9,724 nt of DNA from Phycisphaerales bacterium UBA1845 (GCA_002338715.1 DDIR01000001.1:46458-56181), one strand, 5' to 3'. Positions 1-6,372 are shown, counted from the first letter of the stretch. The notes: generated by a model from the sequence alone, not told the origin. Numbers and translations are program-made.

Positions 1-718
1 CAGGTCGCTCTTCGATCAACTGACCGAGACGCAAACCTTTTTGAGCCAACATCGCTTTGATTTCATTCAGCGACGTCTCGCCAAAGTTCTTGTAGGCGAG
101 CAGTTTCGGCTCGGTGATCCGTAGCAGGTCGCCCAGGTGGTTGATGTTCATTTGCTTGAGGCAGTTGCGACTACGCACGCTCAATTCAAAATCGCTAACC
201 GGAATATCGAGAACGGCATCGTGCTGCTCGCGAGTGCGCTCACGGTCTTCGTCGTAGTACATGGTCAGCGAGCTTTCGACATCCGCATAGAACAAACGGG
301 CGCGAAGGTGGTTCGGGTGCTCATCAACGATTCGGCCCAACAGCCCGATCGCTTCGTCATACTTTCCGTGATCTTCGTAAAGAACCGCGAGGTTCATCAT
401 CGCATTGACGTGGGCAGGGGCTTCGGCCACACACTTCTCGTAAAGCGCCATCGCCTCTTCGTCGTCGCCATGGATGTCGAGAATGTACGCGAGTCGGAAC
501 ATTGTCTCGCTGTGATCGGGGTCGGCTTCAAGGGCGAGTCGGTAGGAAGCCACCGCATTGGTCCACGCGTCGCGACGTTCGCTGAGATAACCTTCAAGGT
601 AGTACTTCTCGACCCGCTCTTCATTGTTGCTTGGAGAAACACCGCGCAATTGCTCTGCGGCGGCTTCCAGTTCGTTTGAATCGATCAGTTTTGCAATGCT
701 CTCAAATGCGGTGGTCAT
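1..718 (-). CDS. TPR protein with RNA polymerase alpha C-terminal-like domain (3' end off window)
   Basis: The reading frame gives 239 codons from ATG at 718 and is still open at the left edge. GAGG (plus-strand 725-728) lies 6 nt before the ATG and supports this start. Residues about 35-136 hold three TPR-like helical repeats (for example the segments ending in EADPDH, AEAPAH and DEHPNH). Residues about 172-233 match the two helix-hairpin-helix motifs of the RNA polymerase alpha C-terminal domain: FELSVRSRNCLK, then NFGETSLNEI, then KGLRLG. By alignment from memory with E. coli alpha, the DNA-contacting Arg265, Asn268, Gly296, Ser299 and Glu302 are kept (R182, N185, G213, S216, E219), while Lys298 is Thr215. 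There is no alpha N-terminal dimerisation domain, so this is not RpoA itself. The TPRs suggest a protein-binding part joined to a possible DNA- or regulator-binding part. The role is unknown. It lies 93 nt downstream of the nucleotidyltransferase gene on the same strand. Confidence 0.9.
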   Translation of the reverse strand, partial: MTTAFESIAKLIDSNELEAAAEQLRGVSPSNNEERVEKYYLEGYLSERRDAWTNAVASYRLALEADPDHSETMFRLAYILDIHGDDEEAMALYEKCVAEAPAHVNAMMNLAVLYEDHGKYDEAIGLLGRIVDEHPNHLRARLFYADVESSLTMYYDEDRERTREQHDAVLDIPVSDFELSVRSRNCLKQMNINHLGDLLRITEPKLLAYKNFGETSLNEIKAMLAQKGLRLGQLIEERP

Positions 719-811
719 GCGTTGCCTCGCTATCGTCGTATCTGTCGCGATTGAGTACGGGGGAATCGTGCTGCTCGGCCTGTGAATTCAAACCGTGCGC
801 AGCCCGACATC

Positions 812-1999
812 TTATACGTGGCGAAATGGGATGCAAGTGCGAGGGATGCAACGGGTGATTCCGCGTGTGCCAGCCCGGACGACCCGCCAGATGTGAGCGC
901 AGACAAGCCAGCCGGGGTGGTGAATCCTGTAGAGGTCGGCCATGTGCGCCCGCTGGGGAATCAGCAACGCCCCCAGGTAGGCCAATTGGTCCTTGGCCCC
1001 ACCACCAACCAGGGCGTCCACGCACAACCGCGCCACCGGGTGCCGGTCGTCGCGGGGGGCTTGCCAAAGCGCCAACCGATCCGCCCAATCAGCCGGCGTC
1101 GATTCCAGCGTTGAGATCACCGTTTCGGGCACGGTCGCGCCGAAGGCATTGGCCGCAGCCCGGATTGCCACCAAGGTTGGCCAAGCTAGTTTCATCGAGG
1201 CTACCCGATCGGCAAACGCTGGCCAATCGATCTCGTCTGAAAATTGGCGGGCGTAACGGTGGATGTCCAGCAGCCAAAGCAATCGACTGGCTCCGTGACA
1301 TGCCGCGTGGACGCACAGATGGATCAGCATGCCCTCGTGCCCCGGGACGCGAACGCTGGCACCGCCGATCGCGATCGACGTTGAGCCATCCCAGAACGAT
1401 TCGAGGGGAACGCTTCGATAGCGCCAAGGTCGAAAAAGCCGAGCGTGAACGTCGAACTTTACGTTGGGGGCGTCAGCCGGTCGAAACTCGCGCTCGTAGT
1501 AGAAGCGGGGGAAGAAGTCTTCGCGAAGGAGCGTCTCGCCGTCGACGCAACCGGCTTCCTTTAGCGTGCGGCATGCCGATGCGATGTCGTCGGCGCGAAA
1601 TAGCAGGTCGACGTCGGTCATCGGGCGCAGATCGAGGCGGTCATAGATCAGGTGATTGAGGGCCATCCCCTTCAAAACCATCACGTCGATACCGGCATTG
1701 TTCAAACGCTGCGCCACGCGCTCGAGGTGATGTCGAAGGTGAAGGTTGCGGGCTGCAATCTGGGCAGCCGACTCCGCCAGCTTTTGTCGATTGGCGTCAG
1801 TGAACTTGAGTCCGCGTTCGGTGATGGCATGTTGAATAAGGCCAGCCAACCCGTGCGTGCAAGCGTACTCAGTGACGGTGTTCTCTGAATCAGGTGTAAG
1901 CGGGGCGATGGTTTCGGGCGCACCTTCGCGAAGCAGTTCACCGACGATCTGCGTGACCGTTTGTTCGGCGTTGGAATTGTCGATAGCGCTTCGCGTCAC
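812..1999 (-). CDS. Family-5-type nucleotidyltransferase of the HprK/PqqD-like cassette
   Basis: This is predicted to transfer a nucleotide to an acceptor, here possibly the phosphorylated product of the upstream kinase (inference). With a GTG start at 1999 it has 395 residues. K110-G111 (VMVLKGMAL), R125-P126 and the metal-binding pair D129-x-D131 (TDVDLLF) form the signature of the uncharacterised nucleotidyltransferase family often called NTP_transf_5. D183 in FDVHARL is a likely third acidic ligand. A later HLCVHAACHG...LLWLLDIHR segment (residues about 227-248) is also typical. An ATG at 2089 is in frame, but it would overlap the kinase gene by 79 nt and add an Arg-rich tail that reads like kinase sequence in the wrong frame. 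GTG 1999 follows the kinase stop by 11 nt and has GGGG before it. The family is clear. The substrate is not. Confidence 0.87.
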   Translation of the reverse strand: MTRSAIDNSNAEQTVTQIVGELLREGAPETIAPLTPDSENTVTEYACTHGLAGLIQHAITERGLKFTDANRQKLAESAAQIAARNLHLRHHLERVAQRLNNAGIDVMVLKGMALNHLIYDRLDLRPMTDVDLLFRADDIASACRTLKEAGCVDGETLLREDFFPRFYYEREFRPADAPNVKFDVHARLFRPWRYRSVPLESFWDGSTSIAIGGASVRVPGHEGMLIHLCVHAACHGASRLLWLLDIHRYARQFSDEIDWPAFADRVASMKLAWPTLVAIRAAANAFGATVPETVISTLESTPADWADRLALWQAPRDDRHPVARLCVDALVGGGAKDQLAYLGALLIPQRAHMADLYRIHHPGWLVCAHIWRVVRAGTRGITRCIPRTCIPFRHV

Positions 2000-2010
2000 C
2001 GTTTCGGCCC

Positions 2011-2964
2011 CTAAGACGTTATTCCATCGAGCGACGATTCGAGCAATTCGCAGGTGGCGTCGATATCGCCGCTGACCAGCCGATGGCAATCCGCGTGCTG
2101 AAGGGCGGACATCATCATGCCCATCCCTTCGTTGCCCTTCTTGCGAAGATTAAACGAAAGCTGGGCCAACTCGAATCCGGTTTCACCGCGTGAGATCGAG
2201 CGGATGCGTGGTGTCGCTCCTTGTTCGAACTTGGGAAACACCACGTGTCGCAATTGGCAACGCTCGCCGATTCCGTTGCTTCCAACCACGCGCGGATTCA
2301 CGTAGGCGACGCGTCCCTTTTTGCCCTTGCGATAGCGTCGCGGCGACACCATTGGCAGACCCAAGTGCTCCATGACTTCGAACGAACCTTCCTTGATGCA
2401 AAGCGCTTTGGGGTACGGGTGAATCATGCCTTCGCTGTCGATTAAGGCAAATTCATCCGATAGGAAGCGCCATCCGCGCGAAAGCAAGCCCGCGCAAAGT
2501 GTCGTTTTTCCCGAACCAGGCGATGCCGGAAACACCACTCCCACACCGTCGCGCTCCATCACGCCGGCATGCAGTTGCAGGTACGAATCCATCCGCCGCA
2601 CAACTTCCCAATTCAGCGCCCATTCGACGTGTGGCAGAACTTCTTCGACCCGCCGCACCGAAAACATGCGTCCTTCGCTGCCGCTGACGATGAACCGCCG
2701 CCCCATGGTGTAATGCGACCGTCCGCGCTCGACGCGCACCGCGATGTGTGCGTCGCTGTCGTGGTTTGCATATCCGTGATAGAGCGATGCGTATTCGTCT
2801 GCGAGTCCGGCGATGGTGCTTTCGATTTCGATGTCGATCACGCCGAGGCGCAGGCGAATGAAATCGGGCGCAGACGCGGCGACGTAGTCGCGCACCGCGC
2901 CGGGATGGTTGCGCTCAACGGACAGGGGGGCGACTTCGAGTTGGCTGGTGATTGCGGCTCCCAT
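2011..2964 (-). CDS. HPr kinase-like P-loop kinase (HprK-related)
   Basis: This is a 317-residue protein whose C-terminal half resembles the kinase domain of HPr kinase/phosphorylase. The P-loop is A147-SPGSGK-T154. His132 (LHAGV) lies 15 residues before the P-loop, and D170-E171 (FLSDE) lies 17 residues after its lysine K153. Both spacings match the catalytic His and the acidic pair that I recall in true HprK. The N-terminal part (about 1-120) does not look like the HprK N-domain, and no HPr or PTS gene is nearby, so carbon-catabolite control is unlikely. HprK relatives encoded beside PqqD-like proteins and nucleotidyltransferases include lasso-peptide serine kinases, and NCBI families of 'HprK-related' kinases describe similar neighbourhoods. 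The ATG at 2964 overlaps the PqqD stop (TGATG), implying coupled translation. Kinase activity on a peptide Ser is the favoured inference. Confidence 0.88.
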   Translation of the reverse strand: MGAAITSQLEVAPLSVERNHPGAVRDYVAASAPDFIRLRLGVIDIEIESTIAGLADEYASLYHGYANHDSDAHIAVRVERGRSHYTMGRRFIVSGSEGRMFSVRRVEEVLPHVEWALNWEVVRRMDSYLQLHAGVMERDGVGVVFPASPGSGKTTLCAGLLSRGWRFLSDEFALIDSEGMIHPYPKALCIKEGSFEVMEHLGLPMVSPRRYRKGKKGRVAYVNPRVVGSNGIGERCQLRHVVFPKFEQGATPRIRSISRGETGFELAQLSFNLRKKGNEGMGMMMSALQHADCHRLVSGDIDATCELLESSLDGITS

Positions 2965-3257
2965 CAGTTGCGCTTTACCTTCAAGAGTCCGTTGTCCACC
3001 ATCTCACCGACCGCCGACACCACGTCATCGCAGGCGCGGTCTTGCGGTGTATCCCATACGCCGGTCATTTCGCGGGCGATGGTTTCGCAACAGGACGTCC
3101 CGTCGCAATGTTCCCAGATGAATCGTGCGGTCGAGTTCAAACGGTGCGTTGCGCCGCGATCGGGGTCGTAGATCAGCGCCTCATCATCGATGATGTGAAA
3201 GGTGACGTCCGTCCGACGTTCGGGCAGGCTTGTCGTTTTGATGCGCAAGGGATCCAT
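2964..3257 (-). CDS. PqqD-like peptide-binding (RRE-type) protein
   Basis: This 97-residue protein has the PqqD pattern: D31-P32 with G35, then HRLNSTARFIWEHCDGT (39-54), then ETIA, and a C-terminal helix ending in EMVDNGLL (85-92). PqqD-like proteins adopt a winged-helix RiPP recognition fold that holds a leader or substrate peptide for a modifying enzyme. The likely partner here is the small peptide encoded 27 nt upstream, and the enzymes would be the kinase and nucleotidyltransferase downstream. No pqq genes and no radical SAM gene lie nearby, so a role in pyrroloquinoline quinone synthesis is not supported. A GGA-containing purine stretch (GGAAAGGG) sits immediately before the ATG at 3257. 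The stop overlaps the next start by one base. CDGTSCC contains three cysteines, C51, C56 and C57, whose role I cannot assign. Confidence 0.88.
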   Translation of the reverse strand: MDPLRIKTTSLPERRTDVTFHIIDDEALIYDPDRGATHRLNSTARFIWEHCDGTSCCETIAREMTGVWDTPQDRACDDVVSAVGEMVDNGLLKVKRN

Positions 3258-3284
3258 CCCTTTCCGGATTTGGTCTGCACGCGA

Positions 3285-3590
3285 CTAGGACGAAGGACTG
3301 GCAGCCAGCGCCTTGGTGGGGATAAACAATTGAATGACCGGTGGAACGTAGATCAAAAGCTTCCCGGATTTTCCAAGAAACTCGCGCCGGCCCCGAAGCG
3401 CTTCACCATCCGCAGACGCACCCGAATCCATCGGGTTGGCCTCCGCGATCGGCGCGAGCACCTCGTCAGCCGCACTTTCTGGCGGTACGGTCGAATCCAT
3501 CATTGAGTTGTGGCGAAGCTTTTCATCCATCGCAGCTTGCATTTCCTTCGCGCCCCGACAAGTCGACAGGCGCAGGTCGGCCAAACTCAC
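3285..3590 (-). CDS. Small peptide with C-terminal twin-Arg-like segment; putative substrate of the cassette
   Basis: This is 101 codons from a GTG start at 3590. Internal ATG codons at residues 17 and 21 are also possible starts, and GAAGGA lies about 12 nt before the second of these. The first 60 or so residues are polar and low in hydrophobics. Residues 68-97 look like a signal placed at the wrong end: R68-R69-E-F-L, a Lys-flanked stretch, the hydrophobic run LLIYVPPVIQLFI (78-90), then A94-L-A96-A97. The last residues are A97-S-P-S-S. Inside the hydrophobic part, Y81-V-P-P84-V-I86 fits the YxxPx(L/I) motif that PqqD-like proteins recognise in lasso leader peptides. Position as first gene of the cassette, 27 nt before PqqD, makes it the best substrate candidate, with the terminal serines as possible phosphorylation sites. 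Function is inferred from context only. Confidence 0.7.
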   Translation of the reverse strand: MSLADLRLSTCRGAKEMQAAMDEKLRHNSMMDSTVPPESAADEVLAPIAEANPMDSGASADGEALRGRREFLGKSGKLLIYVPPVIQLFIPTKALAASPSS

Positions 3591-3905
3591 CCCAAGGCAT
3601 CTCGTACCATCGTTATCGGAAGGTCGACGAACCGAATTGAGTTATTGGACCGAAACGTAGGTTCGATTTGGCATGCATCTGAGTTTCGGGCAGCGATCAT
3701 CAAGCGGGCTTGGAGGCGATGGTGTCTTGATCGCCAACGACAATGCTGAAAATGGGCATGAGTCAAATCATTGAACGCATTTCATCCACGCAGCGTTGTC
3801 TTTGCCCTTGATTTGGTGTGCCATCGACCACGATACTAATATTGGTTGACTCGCCCAATTCGCATGGTAGGATATTGTTAGGGTTACGGATGGCGGCTGC
3901 AAACC
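3591..3905. other. Divergent intergenic region between the peptide cassette and the Panacea operon
   Basis: About 315 bases separate the two divergently transcribed units. The right part holds a plausible plus-strand promoter (separate entry). I could not find a convincing minus-strand promoter for the peptide cassette. A TTGACT hexamer on the minus strand (plus 3761-3766) has no good -10 partner at normal spacing. Only short open frames occur (for example 17 codons from 3759) and none looks like a gene. Confidence 0.6.
3846..3873 (+). promoter_or_regulatory. Putative sigma70-like promoter of the Panacea operon
   Basis: TTGACT at 3846-3851 (5 of 6 consensus bases) is followed after 16 bases by TAGGAT at 3868-3873 (4 of 6). 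This would start transcription near 3880, about 26 nt before the ATG at 3906. A second, weaker pair further upstream (TTGATT and GATACT, 18-base spacer) is an alternative. This is a prediction by eye. Confidence 0.45.
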
Positions 3906-4487
3906 ATGGCAATTAGAAATTCCCCAATTCTGGATCAGATCGCGCCCTTCAATGCGACTCGCTTTGACACGTGTATGGCGTACTTTTGTGAGCACCATGG
4001 GCGCGAGTTGACCCAATACGACATGGTCAAACTGCACTTGATGACGGATATTTTCCACGCGCTGGAGCATGGTAAGCCTGTCATCGGTGGCTCCGTGCAA
4101 GCGTGGGATTTTGGCCCCGTGATCGATCAGGCATACCGCCGCGTCAAACATTGGGATTACTCACACGATGAGACTGGATCTCACCCCGAGACGCTGAGAA
4201 TTTCGAATCGCAGCGGCAGTTCGTGCAAGTTCACAAATTCCGTGTCCGTTGACAGCGATGAGTTCAGTGAATCGGAACTAAACGCGATGGAGAGGGCGTG
4301 GGATTCTTTCATGCATATGAGTTGGAATGAGTCTCAACAATTCTTCCATCAAGACTCATTTGTCGGCCAAGCCTGGCTGAAGGCACGCCAAGAGCAACGC
4401 AACATCGATTGGGACGACATCATTGATGAGTACGACCGGGAATACGGTACGAACCATCAACACATCAAGGCCCTCATTCGATTCTGA
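3906..4487 (+). CDS. Panacea-domain (DUF4065/SocA-like) protein, probable antitoxin
   Basis: This 193-residue protein carries the Panacea/DUF4065 pattern: Y38-x-x-V-K42 (YDMVKLHLMTDIF), then G56-KPVIGG, then the diagnostic A66-W-D-F-G70-P71-V72 and a following Tyr (Y77). A C-terminal section, SESELNAMERAWDSF...SWNESQQF (121-146), fits the helix region where this family has its second conserved block. Panacea proteins act as antitoxins that neutralise many unrelated toxins in PanAT-type modules. SocA, a relative, is a proteolytic adaptor antitoxin in Caulobacter. The immediately overlapping downstream gene (TGATG at 4485-4489) fits an antitoxin-toxin arrangement. No clear Shine-Dalgarno precedes the ATG; a GGATGG lies about 12 nt upstream. 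No extra DNA-binding domain is visible. The domain call is firm. The antitoxin role is inferred. Confidence 0.82.
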   Translation: MAIRNSPILDQIAPFNATRFDTCMAYFCEHHGRELTQYDMVKLHLMTDIFHALEHGKPVIGGSVQAWDFGPVIDQAYRRVKHWDYSHDETGSHPETLRISNRSGSSCKFTNSVSVDSDEFSESELNAMERAWDSFMHMSWNESQQFFHQDSFVGQAWLKARQEQRNIDWDDIIDEYDREYGTNHQHIKALIRF

Positions 4488-4936
4488 TGATCGGTGACGT
4501 TTACACCATTCCGATCAAAGGTGCACATCACCAATACCCACATCCTCACGTTGTCGTCATCGAGATTTCAGGCTCGAAGGAATCCATCTGTGTTCCCGCT
4601 TTCTCGATAGAAGGCGCCGAAGTTAATCTTTATCTTGCGAACATCGAATCGCTGGGGATTTCAAAGGATATTGCATGTGTGGAGCTGGACAACAGCAAGG
4701 TTGTCAACTTCACGGCCAAGGGATACACAGGCAAAAGGGCATACTGGTTGGTGGAGCGATTCCTGAAGATCGACAAATCGATACTCAGGGAGTCGACATT
4801 GATCGGCGACATGAAACCGGAGGGAATCGCGGCGATTGCCAAAGGTCTGCTTGCACTCAACGAAGTCAGGCCAGAGTCCTTCAGCAAAGCAATCCTAAAA
4901 CGGCTCCGTAAAGCCGCAAAGATCGAAGCCGAATGA
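4487..4936 (+). CDS. Small beta-rich protein, candidate toxin partner of the Panacea gene
   Basis: This is a 149-residue protein I cannot place in a family with confidence. It opens with GDVYTIPIKG and H19-P20-H21-VVVIEI, then ICVPAFS (34-40), and later VELDN...VVNFTAKGY (65-80). This alternation of beta strands with a GD-x-Y start and a HPH-VVV strand recalls the SH3-like barrel of MazF/PemK RNases, but I see no decisive catalytic signature. The C-terminal third is helical, with a basic stretch AILKRLRKAAK (135-145). The start overlaps the Panacea stop by one base, and no Shine-Dalgarno of its own is obvious, so coupled translation is likely. Local GC is low (23 of 60 at 4621-4680), consistent with horizontal acquisition. 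Being the only substantial partner gene of a Panacea antitoxin makes a toxin role plausible. Confidence 0.65.
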   Translation: MIGDVYTIPIKGAHHQYPHPHVVVIEISGSKESICVPAFSIEGAEVNLYLANIESLGISKDIACVELDNSKVVNFTAKGYTGKRAYWLVERFLKIDKSILRESTLIGDMKPEGIAAIAKGLLALNEVRPESFSKAILKRLRKAAKIEAE

Positions 4937-5145
4937 GCATGAACGACAGGCAGTTGGACAAGCGGTCAGCGCCCAATCAAACGCCCTGGGCGACAGATCC
5001 GAAGATGTTGAAGAACCAGAAGAAGATTGATGAGAAGATGCTCAGTAGCAGCGACATGATTCGGGGCTCCGCCTTGATTGAATCGCGTGTTTGGCCGGTC
5101 AATCGGCATCCATCCTTGGCGATTCGATTTGTTGTAGTTGTCTAA
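4933..5145 (+). CDS. Short hypothetical ORF at the end of the Panacea operon, possibly truncated
   Basis: This is 70 codons whose ATG overlaps the previous stop (ATGA at 4933-4936). A second ATG lies at 4939. The first 45 residues are polar and Lys-rich (LKNQKKIDEKM). The end is unlike the rest (LAIRFVVVV), and the frame stops inside the last codons of the convergent STAS gene, overlapping it by 4 bases. I recognise no family. It could be a genuine third gene of the module, the 5' remnant of a longer gene cut when the island was joined to the STAS gene, or a chance frame. Confidence 0.35.
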   Translation: MSMNDRQLDKRSAPNQTPWATDPKMLKNQKKIDEKMLSSSDMIRGSALIESRVWPVNRHPSLAIRFVVVV

Positions 5146-5510
5146 GAAAGACTCTTCGAGTTGGTCACGCCAAACTTCGACAATGCCGCGTCGACGCTGT
5201 CGGCCAGCTCAAACCATTGATCCAACTGCGTCACATCCAACACGCCGCGTACAAACGACGACGCCCCGCACAGAATCACCCGCGACTCCGTCATTCGCGA
5301 ATGGGTGACCAGCGAGATCAGATGACCCAAGCCGGACGAGTCAATCGTTCGCACGTTCGACAGGTCAATCACCACCTTGGCGTGTCGCTCGCCAACAACC
5401 GGATGAAGCTGCTCGCGGATCGAGTCTTCAGCGTGCGAACCCAATTCACCATTGAGCCCGACAACCGAAACACCACCTACGGATTCTTTGATGTGGATGT
5501 CCATCAGCAT
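5142..5510 (-). CDS. STAS-domain anti-sigma-factor antagonist
   Basis: This is 122 residues forming one STAS domain from end to end. The core pattern GGVSVVGLNGELG (12-24), then VVIDLSNVRTIDSSGLGHL (46-64), matches SpoIIAA/RsbV proteins. The D57-S58-S59-G-L-G motif carries the serine that a partner-switching anti-sigma kinase phosphorylates. Unphosphorylated protein would bind the kinase and free a sigma factor or another target. No kinase, phosphatase or sigma gene is in the window, so the partner is elsewhere. AGGA (plus-strand complement 5513-5516) lies 3 nt before ATG 5510 but 9 nt before the in-frame ATG 5504, so translation may begin two codons later. It follows the secreted-protein gene by 32 nt. 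In planctomycete-type bacteria such proteins may regulate signalling outputs other than sigma factors. The target is unknown. Confidence 0.9.
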   Translation of the reverse strand: MLMDIHIKESVGGVSVVGLNGELGSHAEDSIREQLHPVVGERHAKVVIDLSNVRTIDSSGLGHLISLVTHSRMTESRVILCGASSFVRGVLDVTQLDQWFELADSVDAALSKFGVTNSKSLS

Positions 5511-5542
5511 TCATCCTGAGACGACACAAACAACGTGGCGGA

Positions 5543-6271
5543 TCAATTGGAGAGATTACCCACGCTGCGCTTACGCAAGAGCTTGCGCAGCAGCAGGTGA
5601 TTCTCACCCATGAAATCCGTCACTTCACCTGAAACGATAAACTCAACACTCGACGTCGAACCCTTCGACTCGCGAATCATCCGCTCCAACATTCGGTTTG
5701 GAAGCAGTCGCATCGGCGGATCGGGCGTGGCGCCGGGATTGTTGTCACCCGTAAAGTTGAACACAAACCAGGGGCCTTCTTTGGTCACCCGACCGGCGCG
5801 GTCCACCAGGAAGTAACCTTCGGGCAGGCGGGCTGGCGTGCGCCGCGGATCGTCATCGACGATCGTGTCGCGAACAACATCGGTACCGGGACGCGATCCG
5901 GGAAGAAGCGGTCTGGCTTTGGGACGATCGCGCTCAAACTGCTTCAACACATCGTCGGCAGAAACCTTCGGAGCACTCTGCATATCCGGCGATGTCCGCT
6001 CAGCCGACCGGCGGCGACGATCGGGTGTGCGGGATGCGCCTTCGTCGGCGGCAGGCGTCATCTCACCCGAATCGGACTTGGCACCCGGTTCGATCGTTTG
6101 CGTATCGCTGTTGGTGACGGGTTTGACTTCCGTCATCGGCTTGGGGTCGTCACCGGTAGCGGGCGCAGACGCTTCCTGCCCCAATGCTGGTACGGTCATC
6201 ATCAGAGTCGCGACCAACGACATGGCCCACCGAGATGGTTTCCTGATTGTTGGAATCGCCATGAACATCAT
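5543..6271 (-). CDS. Secreted protein of unknown function with conserved C-terminal block
   Basis: The frame is open from TTG 6292, but GGGAGG lies 7 nt before ATG 6271, so I start there (242 residues). Residues 1-31 form a Sec-type signal peptide: basic IRKPSR, hydrophobic MSLVATLMMTVPA, probable cleavage after ALG31. Residues 32-145 are disordered, rich in Pro, Asp, Ser and Arg (RRRR at 85-88). The C-terminal 95 residues look folded: RLPEGYFLVDRAGRV (148-162), WFVFNF (168-173), PPMRLLPNRMLERM (185-198), FIVSGEVTDFMGENHLLLRK (211-230). From memory this tail recurs in exported proteins of Phycisphaerae-like planctomycetes, but I know no function. It precedes the STAS gene by 32 nt on the same strand. 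An envelope location is likely. Confidence 0.8.
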   Translation of the reverse strand: MMFMAIPTIRKPSRWAMSLVATLMMTVPALGQEASAPATGDDPKPMTEVKPVTNSDTQTIEPGAKSDSGEMTPAADEGASRTPDRRRRSAERTSPDMQSAPKVSADDVLKQFERDRPKARPLLPGSRPGTDVVRDTIVDDDPRRTPARLPEGYFLVDRAGRVTKEGPWFVFNFTGDNNPGATPDPPMRLLPNRMLERMIRESKGSTSSVEFIVSGEVTDFMGENHLLLRKLLRKRSVGNLSN

Positions 6272-6372
6272 CGTGCATCCTCCCAGCCGCAACCGTCCGA
6301 GGGTTTGAGGCCCTAGACGGCGAACTGTCCTTAAATGTCGTCGTCAAAACACAACCAATACACCACCAATAC

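Noticed and set aside
865..1659. Plus-strand 264-codon open frame
   Set aside because: It is antisense to the nucleotidyltransferase, with Arg/Gly/Pro-rich composition typical of a spurious frame.
2000..2089. Upstream ATG start at 2089 for the nucleotidyltransferase
   Set aside because: It would overlap the kinase gene by 79 nt and add an Arg-rich N-terminus read from kinase coding sequence. GTG 1999 fits the spacing and the family better.
2011..2964. True HprK acting in carbon-catabolite control
   Set aside because: The N-terminal half does not resemble HprK, no HPr or PTS genes are nearby, and the neighbours point to peptide modification.
2964..3590. A genuine lasso-peptide or PQQ biosynthesis cluster
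   Set aside because: There is no asparagine-synthetase-like cyclase, no B2 protease and no radical SAM PqqE, and the peptide lacks the core Gly and ring-closing acidic residue after the YxxPxI motif.
3768..4151. Minus-strand 127-codon frame across the Panacea promoter and gene
   Set aside because: It is antisense to the well-supported Panacea domain, has no motif, and covers a good plus-strand promoter.
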